Origin: Anaerolineaceae bacterium UBA1415
GTDB lineage: Bacteria > Chloroflexota > Anaerolineae > Anaerolineales > Anaerolineaceae
Reading direction: 5' to 3'
Length of the DNA stretch: 64,000 nt
Assembly: GCA_002305635.1 (NCBI GenBank)
Contig: DBPR01000008.1
Location: 43,167-107,166, forward strand
A program made the translations under genes and the position numbers. The first letter of the stretch is position 1; each line of letters opens with the position of its first letter. Shown piece after piece: positions 32,999 to 41,445 of the stretch. The notes under the pieces are model-generated. The model was not told the DNA's origin and did not search any database. It saw only the letters and a list, made by a program, of their open reading frames with translations.

Positions 32999-35068
32999 CT
33001 ACGAATGCCTTAACGCCCTGGTGCCGTTCAGGGTCACCAGCAAAGAGATACCAATATCAGCCATGACAGCCACCCAAAGCGGCGCCATCCCCATCAGGGC
33101 GATCAGGGCGATCAGGGCTTTGACTCCCAGACTGATGATCACATTCTGCCTGATCAATTTGTTGACAAATTCCGATAAGCGGATCGCGAAAGGTAATTTC
33201 TCCAGGTCATCATCCAGCAAAACCACGTCAGCTGTCTCCAGCACCTGAGCGTTGCCCGCCCCGCCCATCCCGATGCCCACATCCGCGTGCGCCAGTGCCG
33301 GTGAATCGTTGATGCCGTCACCCGCCATGACGACCAGCCCGTATTGCTCGCGCAATTTGCTGATCCATTCCAGCTTTTCTTCTGGCAAAAGCGCGGCATG
33401 AACCTCGTCAATGCCAAGATGATCGCCGACCTTGCGCGCGACCTGAGCGTTGTCCCCGGTCAACATCACGGTTTGGATACCCTTGGCTTTTAATGCCTGG
33501 ATAACATCCTTGACCTCATCGCGAACCGCGTCTTCCACGCTCAAAAATCCGCGCACCCGATCCCCGTCACAGACCAACATGGTCGTTTCGCCCTGATCTT
33601 CTGCCTGGCGAACCTGGCTCACAAGTGCTTCGGGAGTATTATGTTCATCTAAAAATAGAGCAAGATTGCCAACTGTTCCGGTTTTCCCGTTGATGATCCC
33701 TGCCTGGCCGCGTCCTTCCAGCACAAGCAGATCCTTTGCCGGAGGATAAACTGAGGCAACACCGCGTCGCCTGGCTTCTTCGATCACCGCTGAGCTCAAG
33801 GGGTGACTGCTGTGCGCCTCCAGCGCGTTGGTATAGGCCACCAGATCGTCACAGCGCACACAATCCTGCGAACCAAGGCAATCGACCGCCCGAACCTGAG
33901 CCACAACCGGTTCGCCCTTGGTCAGGGTTCCGGTCTTGTCAAATGCGATCACACGCGCTTTGGCAAGGGCTTCCAGAAAAATGCCGCCCTTGAAGACCAC
34001 CCCAGCCTTGGCTCCTCTGGTCAGACCGCTGATCATCGTGATCGGGGTGCTGATCACCAGTGCGCAAGGGCAGCCTACCATTAATAAGGAAAGGGAACGG
34101 TGCAGCCAGCCGTAAACCTCGCCTGTGTTCCAAAAGGGCTGCCTAAAGACCCACACCGGGATCACAGAAACAAGAACAGCGATCAGGAATACGATCGGTG
34201 TGTAAACAGCCGCGAAACGGTCAATGAATTTCACCTGTTCGGCTTTGTTTTCCTGAGCTTCCGTCACCAACTGGATGATCCTTTGAATGGTATTATCCTG
34301 CGCAAACTTGCTCACCTGTACCTGAAGCGCGCCCTGCCCATTGATGCTGCCCGACAGAACTTCATCGCCCGGATTCTTTTCGATCAGTTTGCTTTCGCCT
34401 GTGATCGGTGCCTGGTTGACGGAACTACTCCCATGCAGGATGACCCCATCCATCGGGATGCGATCCGCAGGTCGCACAACGATGACATCCCCCGGCTCGA
34501 GACTCTGCACCGGCACCGTTTCTTCGCCCTCATCGCTGATCCTGATAGCGGTGGAAGGCGCCAGATCCGCGAACTCGCTCAAAATCGCGCGGGCATTGTC
34601 ATTAATATAGTCTTCCAGACTTTCAGAAAGGGTAAAGAGCAAAAGCATGAGGATCGCTTCATGCGTTTCGCCCAAAATAACCGCCCCAACGGCAGCCACC
34701 GACATGAGCGCGTTCATATTTAGCCGTCGGTTTTTGATCAAAGTAATGGTTCCGTCTCTGAATACTGGCCAACCAGCCATAGGGACAAGGATCAATTGCA
34801 GGATCATGATCCAGGGTTGTTTCAAACCAAGTCGATCCACAAAAAGGGTCAGAACCAGAAGCCCCATGCCTGCCAGGATGATCAACAGATTGGGTGTCTG
34901 CCAGAAGTGAGCCAGAAATCCAGAAAGACCGCCGCCATGTTTTTTGGTTTCTTCAGTATCTGTATCAATTCTGATGGCTTGCGAAGCCCCACAACCACAG
35001 GAACAATCATGTCCTTTCGCGTTGATATCGCAGCTGCCTAAATCGTTGGAGTGGGAAACTTCGCTCAT
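32999..35068 (-). CDS. Zinc/cadmium-type P1B heavy-metal ATPase
   Basis: 689 residues. The P1B core is complete: TGE loop (PITGESKL), CPC membrane motif in GCPCALVIST (about 333), DKTGTLTKGE phosphorylation site (about 375), HP locus (SSHPLSSAV) and GDGINDSPAL. CPC plus this context fits Zn2+/Cd2+/Pb2+ export. There is no HMA metal-binding domain; instead the N-terminus has a Cys/His cluster (CDINAKGHDCSCGCG). It follows arsR in a TAATG overlap (35066-35070), so expression is metal-controlled. Confidence 0.93.
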   Translation of the reverse strand: MSEVSHSNDLGSCDINAKGHDCSCGCGASQAIRIDTDTEETKKHGGGLSGFLAHFWQTPNLLIILAGMGLLVLTLFVDRLGLKQPWIMILQLILVPMAGWPVFRDGTITLIKNRRLNMNALMSVAAVGAVILGETHEAILMLLLFTLSESLEDYINDNARAILSEFADLAPSTAIRISDEGEETVPVQSLEPGDVIVVRPADRIPMDGVILHGSSSVNQAPITGESKLIEKNPGDEVLSGSINGQGALQVQVSKFAQDNTIQRIIQLVTEAQENKAEQVKFIDRFAAVYTPIVFLIAVLVSVIPVWVFRQPFWNTGEVYGWLHRSLSLLMVGCPCALVISTPITMISGLTRGAKAGVVFKGGIFLEALAKARVIAFDKTGTLTKGEPVVAQVRAVDCLGSQDCVRCDDLVAYTNALEAHSSHPLSSAVIEEARRRGVASVYPPAKDLLVLEGRGQAGIINGKTGTVGNLALFLDEHNTPEALVSQVRQAEDQGETTMLVCDGDRVRGFLSVEDAVRDEVKDVIQALKAKGIQTVMLTGDNAQVARKVGDHLGIDEVHAALLPEEKLEWISKLREQYGLVVMAGDGINDSPALAHADVGIGMGGAGNAQVLETADVVLLDDDLEKLPFAIRLSEFVNKLIRQNVIISLGVKALIALIALMGMAPLWVAVMADIGISLLVTLNGTRALRHS

Positions 35069-35379
35069 TAATCCCTCGGATCATGAAGATGATAACTATG
35101 CTCAAGCGCGAGCTTAAAAAGCCCTTCGATGTGTTTATCATCGATTTGATAGAAAACCTGTTTTCCATCCCGACGTGTCGAAACAAAACGCAGATTTCGC
35201 AGCACCCGCAGCTGATGAGAGACAGCACTCTGACTAAGGCCGGTCATCTCTGCCAGGTCCGAAACACAGGTCTCCCCTTGCAAAAGGATCGCCAAAAGCC
35301 TCAGGCGCGTGCTGTCACCTAGCCCTTTAAAGGTCGAGGCAATCAGATCAGCAGTGTTTAGATCGAGTATTTTGGTGAT
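35068..35379 (-). CDS. ArsR/SmtB-type metal-sensing repressor with no standard start codon at its N-terminus
   Basis: The frame encodes a full ArsR protein of about 104 residues: FKGLGDSTRLRLLAILLQ, the recognition helix LSQSAVSHQLRVLRN and alpha-5 DKHIEGLFKLALEHSYHLHD, whose D-x-H...H-x-x-H pattern is the SmtB/CadC-type zinc site. The first ATG/GTG/TTG in frame is a TTG at 35295, which would cut off helices 1-2. Upstream candidates are ATC at 35379 (AAAGG 8 nt away) or CTG at 35346. I give the longest version; the true start is open. It controls the ATPase that overlaps its stop. Confidence 0.8.
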   Translation of the reverse strand: MTKILDLNTADLIASTFKGLGDSTRLRLLAILLQGETCVSDLAEMTGLSQSAVSHQLRVLRNLRFVSTRRDGKQVFYQIDDKHIEGLFKLALEHSYHLHDPRD

Positions 35380-35392
35380 GGCAGCCGCCTTT

Positions 35393-35421
35393 ATTATATG
35401 AATACTTATTCATGTGTTCAT
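35393..35421 (-). promoter_or_regulatory. arsR-ATPase promoter with SmtB-type operator
   Basis: A perfect 7-2-7 palindrome ATGAATA-ct-TATTCAT (35398-35413) overlaps the edge of TATAAT (35398-35393, minus strand) and fills the spacer toward a weak -35 (ATGAAC). The palindrome matches the ATGAATA/TATTCAT type bound by CadC/SmtB-like repressors, so metal-free repressor would block polymerase. Confidence 0.8.
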
Positions 35422-35770
35422 ATTATCACGGATGGGCATTTATGACAAGGTTTTTTATTAATTTCAAAACCTGATCGCGCGTGGACATCAGCCCATGCTC
35501 TATTGTTGACAGAACCATAACGCTTTTCGGTAATGTATGCACTTGTCGTGATTGGGCTGAGCCTTTTGGGGGCTGCTTCCCAGCCTGAGGGGCATTAAAG
35601 CAGTTGAAGACCATTCTGCCCTCTCAGTGGGAGAGGGTCGGCGAAGCCAGAGGCTGCTCGCGTGCAGGATTCAGCTTCCTCTATGGCCTTTTCATAATGT
35701 CCCAGAAGTGTATTTTTACAATCACTACGGCGGTCAACTTGCCTTGTATCTAAAACTAAAGTTCCTGATT
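35422..35770. repeat. Intergenic region with one GC-rich hairpin repeat
   Basis: No gene. CCCTCTC-agtgg-GAGAGGG followed by TCGGCGAAGCC (35619-35648) is nearly identical to the copy at 31504-31533. The rest shows no clear structure. Confidence 0.6.
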
Positions 35771-36349
35771 CTACGTTTTCTGATAATTCGCCAGATACTG
35801 CATCAAAGCTGCGGTGAGTTTGGCGTCATCCAGCGCCTGATGACTGTTGGGCAGATCGATATTACAAAACTGACCCGCGAACTCCAGCTTTTGCGATTTA
35901 AAATCACTATGCCTTTTATTCCACTCTCCATACCAGGCCGCGAACAACTTCATCACGCAAAAAGCCTGATTGTCCGAAAGATTCCAGGGCAGACCCGCCA
36001 TTAAGACCGATTGCTTCATCAGACGCATATCAAATTCCGCATTATAGATCCCAAGCACACGGCCTCTCAGCACCGCTTCGATGTCAGGCCAGGCCTGACG
36101 CATCATTGGCACATCTTTGACCATCTCATTGGTAATGCCATGCACCTTGCTCGATTCCTCCGGGATGGGTCTTCCCGGATTGATCAGGCTGTTATACAGC
36201 ATCTCTCCGTTGGTATCGACCACCGCCATTTCGATGACAACATCGCCAAGGCCAATACCGGTCGTTTCGGTATCTAAAAACACCGGATTCAGCCGCAAAA
36301 CCTCGCGTGCTCTTTCCATTACTTTTGGGTGCGCGATTGGATAAGCCAT
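35771..36349 (-). CDS. DEDDh-type 3'-5' exonuclease
   Basis: 192 residues. VFLDTETTGIG (Exo I), VHGITNEMV, GIYNAEFDMRL (Exo II) and HQALDDAKLTAALM (Exo III with catalytic His) match DnaQ-like exonucleases, but there is no polymerase subunit nearby, so an RNase T-like or repair/processing exonuclease is as likely. The ATG at 36349 has GGAGG close by and a TATAAT box ends 13 nt beyond; the in-frame ATG at 36388 would swallow that promoter. Confidence 0.9.
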   Translation of the reverse strand: MAYPIAHPKVMERAREVLRLNPVFLDTETTGIGLGDVVIEMAVVDTNGEMLYNSLINPGRPIPEESSKVHGITNEMVKDVPMMRQAWPDIEAVLRGRVLGIYNAEFDMRLMKQSVLMAGLPWNLSDNQAFCVMKLFAAWYGEWNKRHSDFKSQKLEFAGQFCNIDLPNSHQALDDAKLTAALMQYLANYQKT

Positions 36350-36502
36350 AATTCCTCCCTCTCCATTATACCGTCCTCCTGCCTGCAAACGAGATCAATA
36401 TCAGGTATTTTTAAGAAACAATTTCTCCCGATCATTCCCAGATGATTCCAAAAAATTGCGTCCCAATTCATTAAATCCTTCGCCTTCTGGACCGCCTTGC
36501 GG

Positions 36503-36669
36503 TATAATTGAACTTGGTGAAAATGAGATGAACAACCATCAATTGACAATTTCAGGAAGTGAAAGTTGCCTTGGTGACGATCAGGCTCAGCCTCCCAGTA
36601 GGCTGAGTCATTGAATCTCTGATCCCTTCTGCTAATTCCGCAACCGGGGTCAGATCAATCCGACCCTGG
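36503..36669 (+). promoter_or_regulatory. Long structured leader of the MgtE-sensor/Nramp operon
   Basis: TATAAT at 36503-36508 is followed by a leader of about 190 nt. It holds a 10-bp hairpin (36584-36593 with 36600-36609, core CTCAGCCT/AGGCTGAG) and an 8-bp hairpin (CCGGGGTC 36644-36651 with GACCCTGG 36662-36669). Neither is followed by a T run. It does not show the M-box or yybP-ykoY consensus that I know. A metal- or ribosome-responsive leader is possible. Confidence 0.45.
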
Positions 36670-36703
36670 GTTCCTCCTTCCACGATAAAAAGCGAGGTGC
36701 GGG

Positions 36704-37969
36704 ATGATTTATTTAAGCAAGCTGCTGAATCAAAAAGTATGGGACATGTACGGTCGCGTTGTTGGCCGTCTGGACGATCTGCTGGTCGATAATACTGAGC
36801 AGAGCATGCCCCCCATTAAAGCCCTTCTGCTGAAAGAGTCTTCAGGCGGCTCGCTCCTGATCGATGCCGGGAGTCTGGTCACGCTCTGGCCCTCCATAAC
36901 GCTCAACCGCAGGAGCGAGGATCCGATGATCTATCAACCAACCGGCCACGAGCTTTATCTCAAACAGCGCGTGCTCGATCAACAAATTGTCGATACCGAG
37001 GGCAAACGCCTCGTGCGTGTCAACGACCTTCAGTTGGCTCGCAAAAATCAGATCTTCCTCCTCACGGGTGTCGATGTGGGCGGTTTTGGCCTCGTTCGCC
37101 GCCTTGGGCTGGACACTGCCGCCAAAGCAGCGGCTAAACTCTTTGACAAAAAACTAAAAAGCAATGTCATCCCCTGGGAAGATGTCGCCTCGATCGAGCA
37201 TGACGACCCCCTGCGCCTCAAAGTTTCGCAGGATCGCCTGGTTCAAATGGAGCCGACAGATATCGCTGCCATTCTTGATGGTCTTGATCATCAAACCAGC
37301 AAAGCTTTGCTTGAAGGTTTTACCGATGAACAACTGGCGGACACGCTGGAAGAAAGTTCTTCCGAGGTTCAGCAGGTCGTCATTTCTTATCTCGAACCTG
37401 AACGCGCGGCTGACATCCTCGAAGAGATGGATCCTGACGAAGCGGCTGATATTCTGGCTGAGTTGGATGAGGGCAAGAGTGAGGAATTGCTCAGCCTGAT
37501 GGAAGACGACGATGAAGAGGATATGCGAACGCTGCTTCGCTATCCCGAGACCTCTTCCGGCGGCATCATGACAACTGAATTTGCCTGGGTACCCGCACAT
37601 TTTGACGTTGAACAGGCGCTTTATCATTTGCGCACCAATGAAGACGCGCTTGAGGACGAGTTCATGTATTATGTTTACCTCCTCAACCCGGAGATGCAGC
37701 TGATGGGCGTCATCAGCCTGCGCGACCTGGTCACCGCGCCGCTTGACACCCCGCTTTCCACCTGGTTCGACGACGATGTCGTCATCGTCTCGCCGAACGA
37801 CCCACAGGAAAAAGTTGCTTATCTGATCGCGAAATATAATCTCATGGCAGCGCCAGTGGTCGATCCTGACACACAGGAGATGCTTGGCATTGTGACCGTT
37901 GATGACGCGATCGATATCGTCCTGCCCACCGCCTGGAAGAAAAAAATACCACGTTTTGCGGGGAGGTAA
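36704..37969 (+). CDS. MgtE-type soluble sensor: PRC barrel + MgtE-N + tandem CBS, no channel
   Basis: 421 residues without any membrane segment. A PRC-barrel domain (about 1-80) and a second PRC-like part (about 85-165) precede the acidic helical MgtE-N superhelix (about 180-290: TDIAAILDGLDHQTSKALLEG, PERAADILEEMDPDEAADIL) and two CBS repeats (about 295-415). In MgtE channels the N and CBS domains bind Mg2+ and gate the pore; here the pore domain is missing and an Nramp-like transporter follows 3 nt after the stop. Inference: it is the cytoplasmic Mg2+-sensing partner of that transporter. It begins with ATG after a GGTGCGGG stretch. Confidence 0.88.
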   Translation: MIYLSKLLNQKVWDMYGRVVGRLDDLLVDNTEQSMPPIKALLLKESSGGSLLIDAGSLVTLWPSITLNRRSEDPMIYQPTGHELYLKQRVLDQQIVDTEGKRLVRVNDLQLARKNQIFLLTGVDVGGFGLVRRLGLDTAAKAAAKLFDKKLKSNVIPWEDVASIEHDDPLRLKVSQDRLVQMEPTDIAAILDGLDHQTSKALLEGFTDEQLADTLEESSSEVQQVVISYLEPERAADILEEMDPDEAADILAELDEGKSEELLSLMEDDDEEDMRTLLRYPETSSGGIMTTEFAWVPAHFDVEQALYHLRTNEDALEDEFMYYVYLLNPEMQLMGVISLRDLVTAPLDTPLSTWFDDDVVIVSPNDPQEKVAYLIAKYNLMAAPVVDPDTQEMLGIVTVDDAIDIVLPTAWKKKIPRFAGR

Positions 37970-37972
37970 AAA

Positions 37973-39220
37973 ATGAAAAAGAAGATCGTATGGCCTCTCT
38001 GGATTCAGAAACTTTTGGTAATCTTCACCATTCTTGGCCCAGGCCTGATCACAGCCTCCGCCGACAACGACGCGCCTGGAATTGCCACTTATTCAGTCGC
38101 GGGTTCGCGTTATGGCTATAGTTTCTTATGGCTGATCATGGTCATCACCGTAGGTGAAGTCGTTGTGCAGGAAATGGCAGCCCGAATGGGCGCTGTCACC
38201 GGCAAAGGCACCGCCGATCTGATCCGTGAACGTTACGGCGTCAAGATCACGACCTTCGCCATGTTTACCCTTTTCATCGCCAATCTCGGGACGACCGTCG
38301 CCCAGTTTGCGGGCGTCGCCGCTGCTGGAGAGCTTTTTGGCGTCAGCAAATACATCAGCGTTCCAATCGCAGGGCTTATTATGAGCCTGCTGATCCTGAA
38401 AGCCAACTATAAATATGTAGAAAAGGTACTTTTATTCCTGACTTTTGCCTCATTAAGCTACGTAGTGGCCGTTTTTGTGATCAAACCCGACTGGGCCATG
38501 GTTGGGCAAAGCCTGATCCGTCCTTCTTTTCAGTTGGATTCCGATTACATCCTCTCGATCCTCGCAGTGATTGGTACCACGATCACCCCCTGGGCAATTT
38601 TCTATCTGCAGGCTTCCATCGCCGATAAAGGCGTTGAGATGGAGAATTATGGCAACACAAAGATCGATGTCGGTTTTGGCGCCGCCTGGGGCAATGTCAT
38701 CTCTGCATTCATCATCATCGTGACCGCTGCCACGCTCTACTCGGCTGGGATCGTAGTCGAAGACGCCAAAGATGCCGCCCTGGCTCTTGAGCCATTGGCA
38801 GGTAATTGGGCTGGCTTGCTTTTCGCGATCGGATTGCTGGGCGCTTCGCTGCTGGCGGTTTCGGTATTGCCACTGGCAACGACCTACGCGATCTGCGAGG
38901 CCTTTGGTTTTGAACGGGGGCTGAACCGCTCGCCAAAAGAAGCTCCGGTGTTCTACGGCAGTTTTGCCTTCATCATGCTGGTCAGTCTGATCTTTGTTCT
39001 GATCCCAAAGATTCCTCTTTTCCCGATCATGATCTTATCGCAGGCGATGAACGCCATCTTGCTGCCGATCCTTCTGATCCTGATCCTGAAGTTAGCCAAC
39101 GACGCCAACATCATGGGCAAATATCGTAACAGCAAGCTAACCAATATTCTGGCATATATGATCACGGGACTGATCCTTGTTGTTACGGTTATCCTGATGC
39201 TGGAACCAATTTTGACATAG
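37973..39220 (+). CDS. Atypical Nramp-family transporter paired with MgtE-type sensor
   Basis: 415 residues and about 11 membrane helices. The start GPGLITASADNDAPG (residues 22-36) is the Nramp helix 1, but the DPGN metal motif reads DNDAPG, and in helix 6 the usual (A)MPH is replaced by TTITPWAIFY (about 198-207), so the Met ligand that favours Mn2+/Fe2+ is absent. Similar losses are known in Mg2+-carrying Nramp-related proteins. With an Mg2+-sensor-like gene before it, Mg2+ or another hard cation is a better guess than Mn2+. GGGGAGG precedes the ATG. Confidence 0.85.
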   Translation: MKKKIVWPLWIQKLLVIFTILGPGLITASADNDAPGIATYSVAGSRYGYSFLWLIMVITVGEVVVQEMAARMGAVTGKGTADLIRERYGVKITTFAMFTLFIANLGTTVAQFAGVAAAGELFGVSKYISVPIAGLIMSLLILKANYKYVEKVLLFLTFASLSYVVAVFVIKPDWAMVGQSLIRPSFQLDSDYILSILAVIGTTITPWAIFYLQASIADKGVEMENYGNTKIDVGFGAAWGNVISAFIIIVTAATLYSAGIVVEDAKDAALALEPLAGNWAGLLFAIGLLGASLLAVSVLPLATTYAICEAFGFERGLNRSPKEAPVFYGSFAFIMLVSLIFVLIPKIPLFPIMILSQAMNAILLPILLILILKLANDANIMGKYRNSKLTNILAYMITGLILVVTVILMLEPILT

Positions 39221-39331
39221 CTTTGAGATAGCTGGCTGAACTACCAGGAGGGCAGAAAACATAAAGCCAGTAGAACAAATTAAGGTGAAGTTACGCGAGA
39301 CAAGAGGGTATTGCAATCCGTTCCAACAGGA

Positions 39332-40339
39332 TCAGGCGCCGTTCTTGATGTATTCCGACATTTCACCAATCGAGGTGAAAACTTCATGCCCATCCTCGGT
39401 GGCGATCAACCACTGCAGGCCGTCTTCTCCACTGAAAACAGCGACGCGTAAGGGCTCTTTTTGACCCTGATAATCGAGGTCAACCCGGTAACCCAGCCTT
39501 TTCAGGGCTCTTTCGGTCCACAGGCGCGCTTCGCCCTCCCCTTCCAGCAGCGCTACACCCTCATTTTCCTCTTTCAACGCAAACAGTCCCTGAACAGCGT
39601 CAAACCGTACCCGCTCACCGTCGAAAACCCGTTGAAATTCTCCGCTCAAGGCCAGGTCTTCTGGCGCGCCGCAAGTAACCTTGCCATTGGGAGCCATTAC
39701 CCACAATTTGTCGGCGCTGCGCAGCGCCTGATCCAGATCGTGGGTGGAGGTCAGGATCGTTTTGCCGTGATCCCTTGCCAGTTCATGCAGCAGGCTCATC
39801 ACTGCGACCCGTCCTGGCAGATCGAGGTAGGCGGTCGGTTCATCCAAAACCAAAACCTGCGGTTCCTGTGCCAACGCGCGCGCGATCATCACCCGTTGGC
39901 GCTCACCATCGCTAAGCTTGTGAACCATCCGGTCACCAAATCGCTTCGCGCTAACCATATCCAGGGCCTCGTCCACTACCCGCCAGTCATGATCGCACAT
40001 TCGATCAAACAACCCGGTATACGGAAATCGCCCCATCGAGACCAGTTCACGCACGGTCATCGCGCCGACCTCAACCGGCGTCGTCAGCACAACACCAAGC
40101 CTCTGTGCCAGTTCCTTTCGGCTAAAGCGCGATATCGGTTTATCGTCTAAAAATATCTCACCCGCCAGAACTGGCAGTAAACCGGTCAACGTACGAAGCA
40201 ACGTCGATTTCCCGGCGCCATTCGGTCCCACCAGGCAGACGAATTCTCCCTGCTGAAGTTCAATGTTCAGGTCACTGGAGATCACCTTGCGGGCTGGTCT
40301 TCCGTTTTCGTAACCGATCTCAAGCTGTTCGGTATGCAG
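39332..40339 (-). CDS. Corrinoid/iron-type ABC transporter ATPase
   Basis: Walker A GPNGAGKST, Q-loop, signature LSDGERQRVMIARAL, Walker B VLVLDEPTA and H-loop STHDLDQ are all present, as in BtuD/FecE. After about 245 residues there is an extra C-terminal domain of about 80 residues. The first normal start (GTG 40285) would remove the beta-strand before Walker A; in-frame LHTEQLEIGYENG lies upstream, so a CTG at 40339, 8 nt past the permease stop, is likelier. Start uncertain. Energises uptake with the two genes before it. Confidence 0.88.
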   Translation of the reverse strand: MHTEQLEIGYENGRPARKVISSDLNIELQQGEFVCLVGPNGAGKSTLLRTLTGLLPVLAGEIFLDDKPISRFSRKELAQRLGVVLTTPVEVGAMTVRELVSMGRFPYTGLFDRMCDHDWRVVDEALDMVSAKRFGDRMVHKLSDGERQRVMIARALAQEPQVLVLDEPTAYLDLPGRVAVMSLLHELARDHGKTILTSTHDLDQALRSADKLWVMAPNGKVTCGAPEDLALSGEFQRVFDGERVRFDAVQGLFALKEENEGVALLEGEGEARLWTERALKRLGYRVDLDYQGQKEPLRVAVFSGEDGLQWLIATEDGHEVFTSIGEMSEYIKNGA

Positions 40340-40347
40340 AACGCGCT

Positions 40348-41427
40348 TTACACGTTGAAGGATGTCGCACCTCGCTTCTGCTTCAACACCACCCAGAGGA
40401 CGAAAGGAGCCCCAAACAGGGAAGTGACCACATTGATCGGCAGCACGAGCTGCGATCCGGGCAGCTGAGCCACCAGATCAGCCGCCACAGCCACGATCGC
40501 GCCGATGACGATCACCGCTGGGATCAGAATTTTGTGATTGGAAGTCTTAAATAGGTTGCGGGCAATATGCGGCACCGCGACGCCAATAAAACCGATCGGG
40601 CCGCAAAAGGCTGTCACCGTACCTGTGAGAATGGAAGCGCTCAGAAGGATCATCACCCGCATTCGCCTGGTGTTCAGTCCCATTGTTTTGGCATAATCTT
40701 CACCCAAAAGCATGGCGTTGAGCCCTTTGGGCAAAAAGAACAGGATCCCGATAGCGAAGACGATCACAGGCGCCATAACCTTCAGTTGCTGCCAGGTGAC
40801 CCCGTTAAAAGCGCCGTAAGACCAAACACTGTAAGCTTTCACCTTCTCAGGAGAGCTAAAGTAAATTAACAAACTGACCAACGCGCCCGTGGCTGTACCA
40901 AACATCAGGCCCAAAATGAGCAAAGTGGTCGAACTTTTGACCATCCTTCCAGCTAAAAGGATCAAAGCCATGACAATCCCCGAACCTATGGACGCCGCCA
41001 CGACGATCCCAAGCTCGCCCATGCTGCTGACAGCCGGCAAGAACATGCCGCCGACCATGGTCGAGCCCATGATCGCGACCGCCACCCCAAGGCTGGCCCC
41101 TGAATTGATGCCCAAAATAAAGGGGTCGGCCAAAGGGTTGCGAAACATGGTCTGCATCTGCAAACCGGACGCGCTTAGCGAAATTCCAGCCAGGATCGCG
41201 GTAATGATCTTCGGCAGGCGGTAACTTTGGACAATGTAGACCCAACTGTCCTTAATGCCCGGGCTGCCCAGGATCGTACCAATAATATCTTTGAGTGGAA
41301 TGCTCACCGAGCCAAGCGACAGATTCAGGGCGACAACCAGCAGCAGGACGAGCAAAAGCAGCCCGAAGATCCACAGTCTTCCCGTGCTTTTGCCTTGTTG
41401 GTCCATTTGCTGGTTGATTTTGCCCAT
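40348..41427 (-). CDS. BtuC/FecCD-type ABC permease
   Basis: 359 residues and about ten membrane helices. SYRLPKIITAILAGISLSASG and MQTMFRNPLADPFILGINSG are the FecCD family marks; GFIGVAVPHIARNLF is the coupling-helix region. It lies 18 nt after the binding-protein gene. With the riboswitch upstream, the cargo is most likely cobalamin or another corrinoid. Confidence 0.92.
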   Translation of the reverse strand: MGKINQQMDQQGKSTGRLWIFGLLLLVLLLVVALNLSLGSVSIPLKDIIGTILGSPGIKDSWVYIVQSYRLPKIITAILAGISLSASGLQMQTMFRNPLADPFILGINSGASLGVAVAIMGSTMVGGMFLPAVSSMGELGIVVAASIGSGIVMALILLAGRMVKSSTTLLILGLMFGTATGALVSLLIYFSSPEKVKAYSVWSYGAFNGVTWQQLKVMAPVIVFAIGILFFLPKGLNAMLLGEDYAKTMGLNTRRMRVMILLSASILTGTVTAFCGPIGFIGVAVPHIARNLFKTSNHKILIPAVIVIGAIVAVAADLVAQLPGSQLVLPINVVTSLFGAPFVLWVVLKQKRGATSFNV

Positions 41428-41445
41428 CTTTTAAATGTTCAGACC

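Noticed and set aside
36503..36703. M-box or yybP-ykoY riboswitch before the MgtE-like gene
   Set aside because: The hairpins do not carry the conserved sequences of either class; kept only as an unclassified structured leader.
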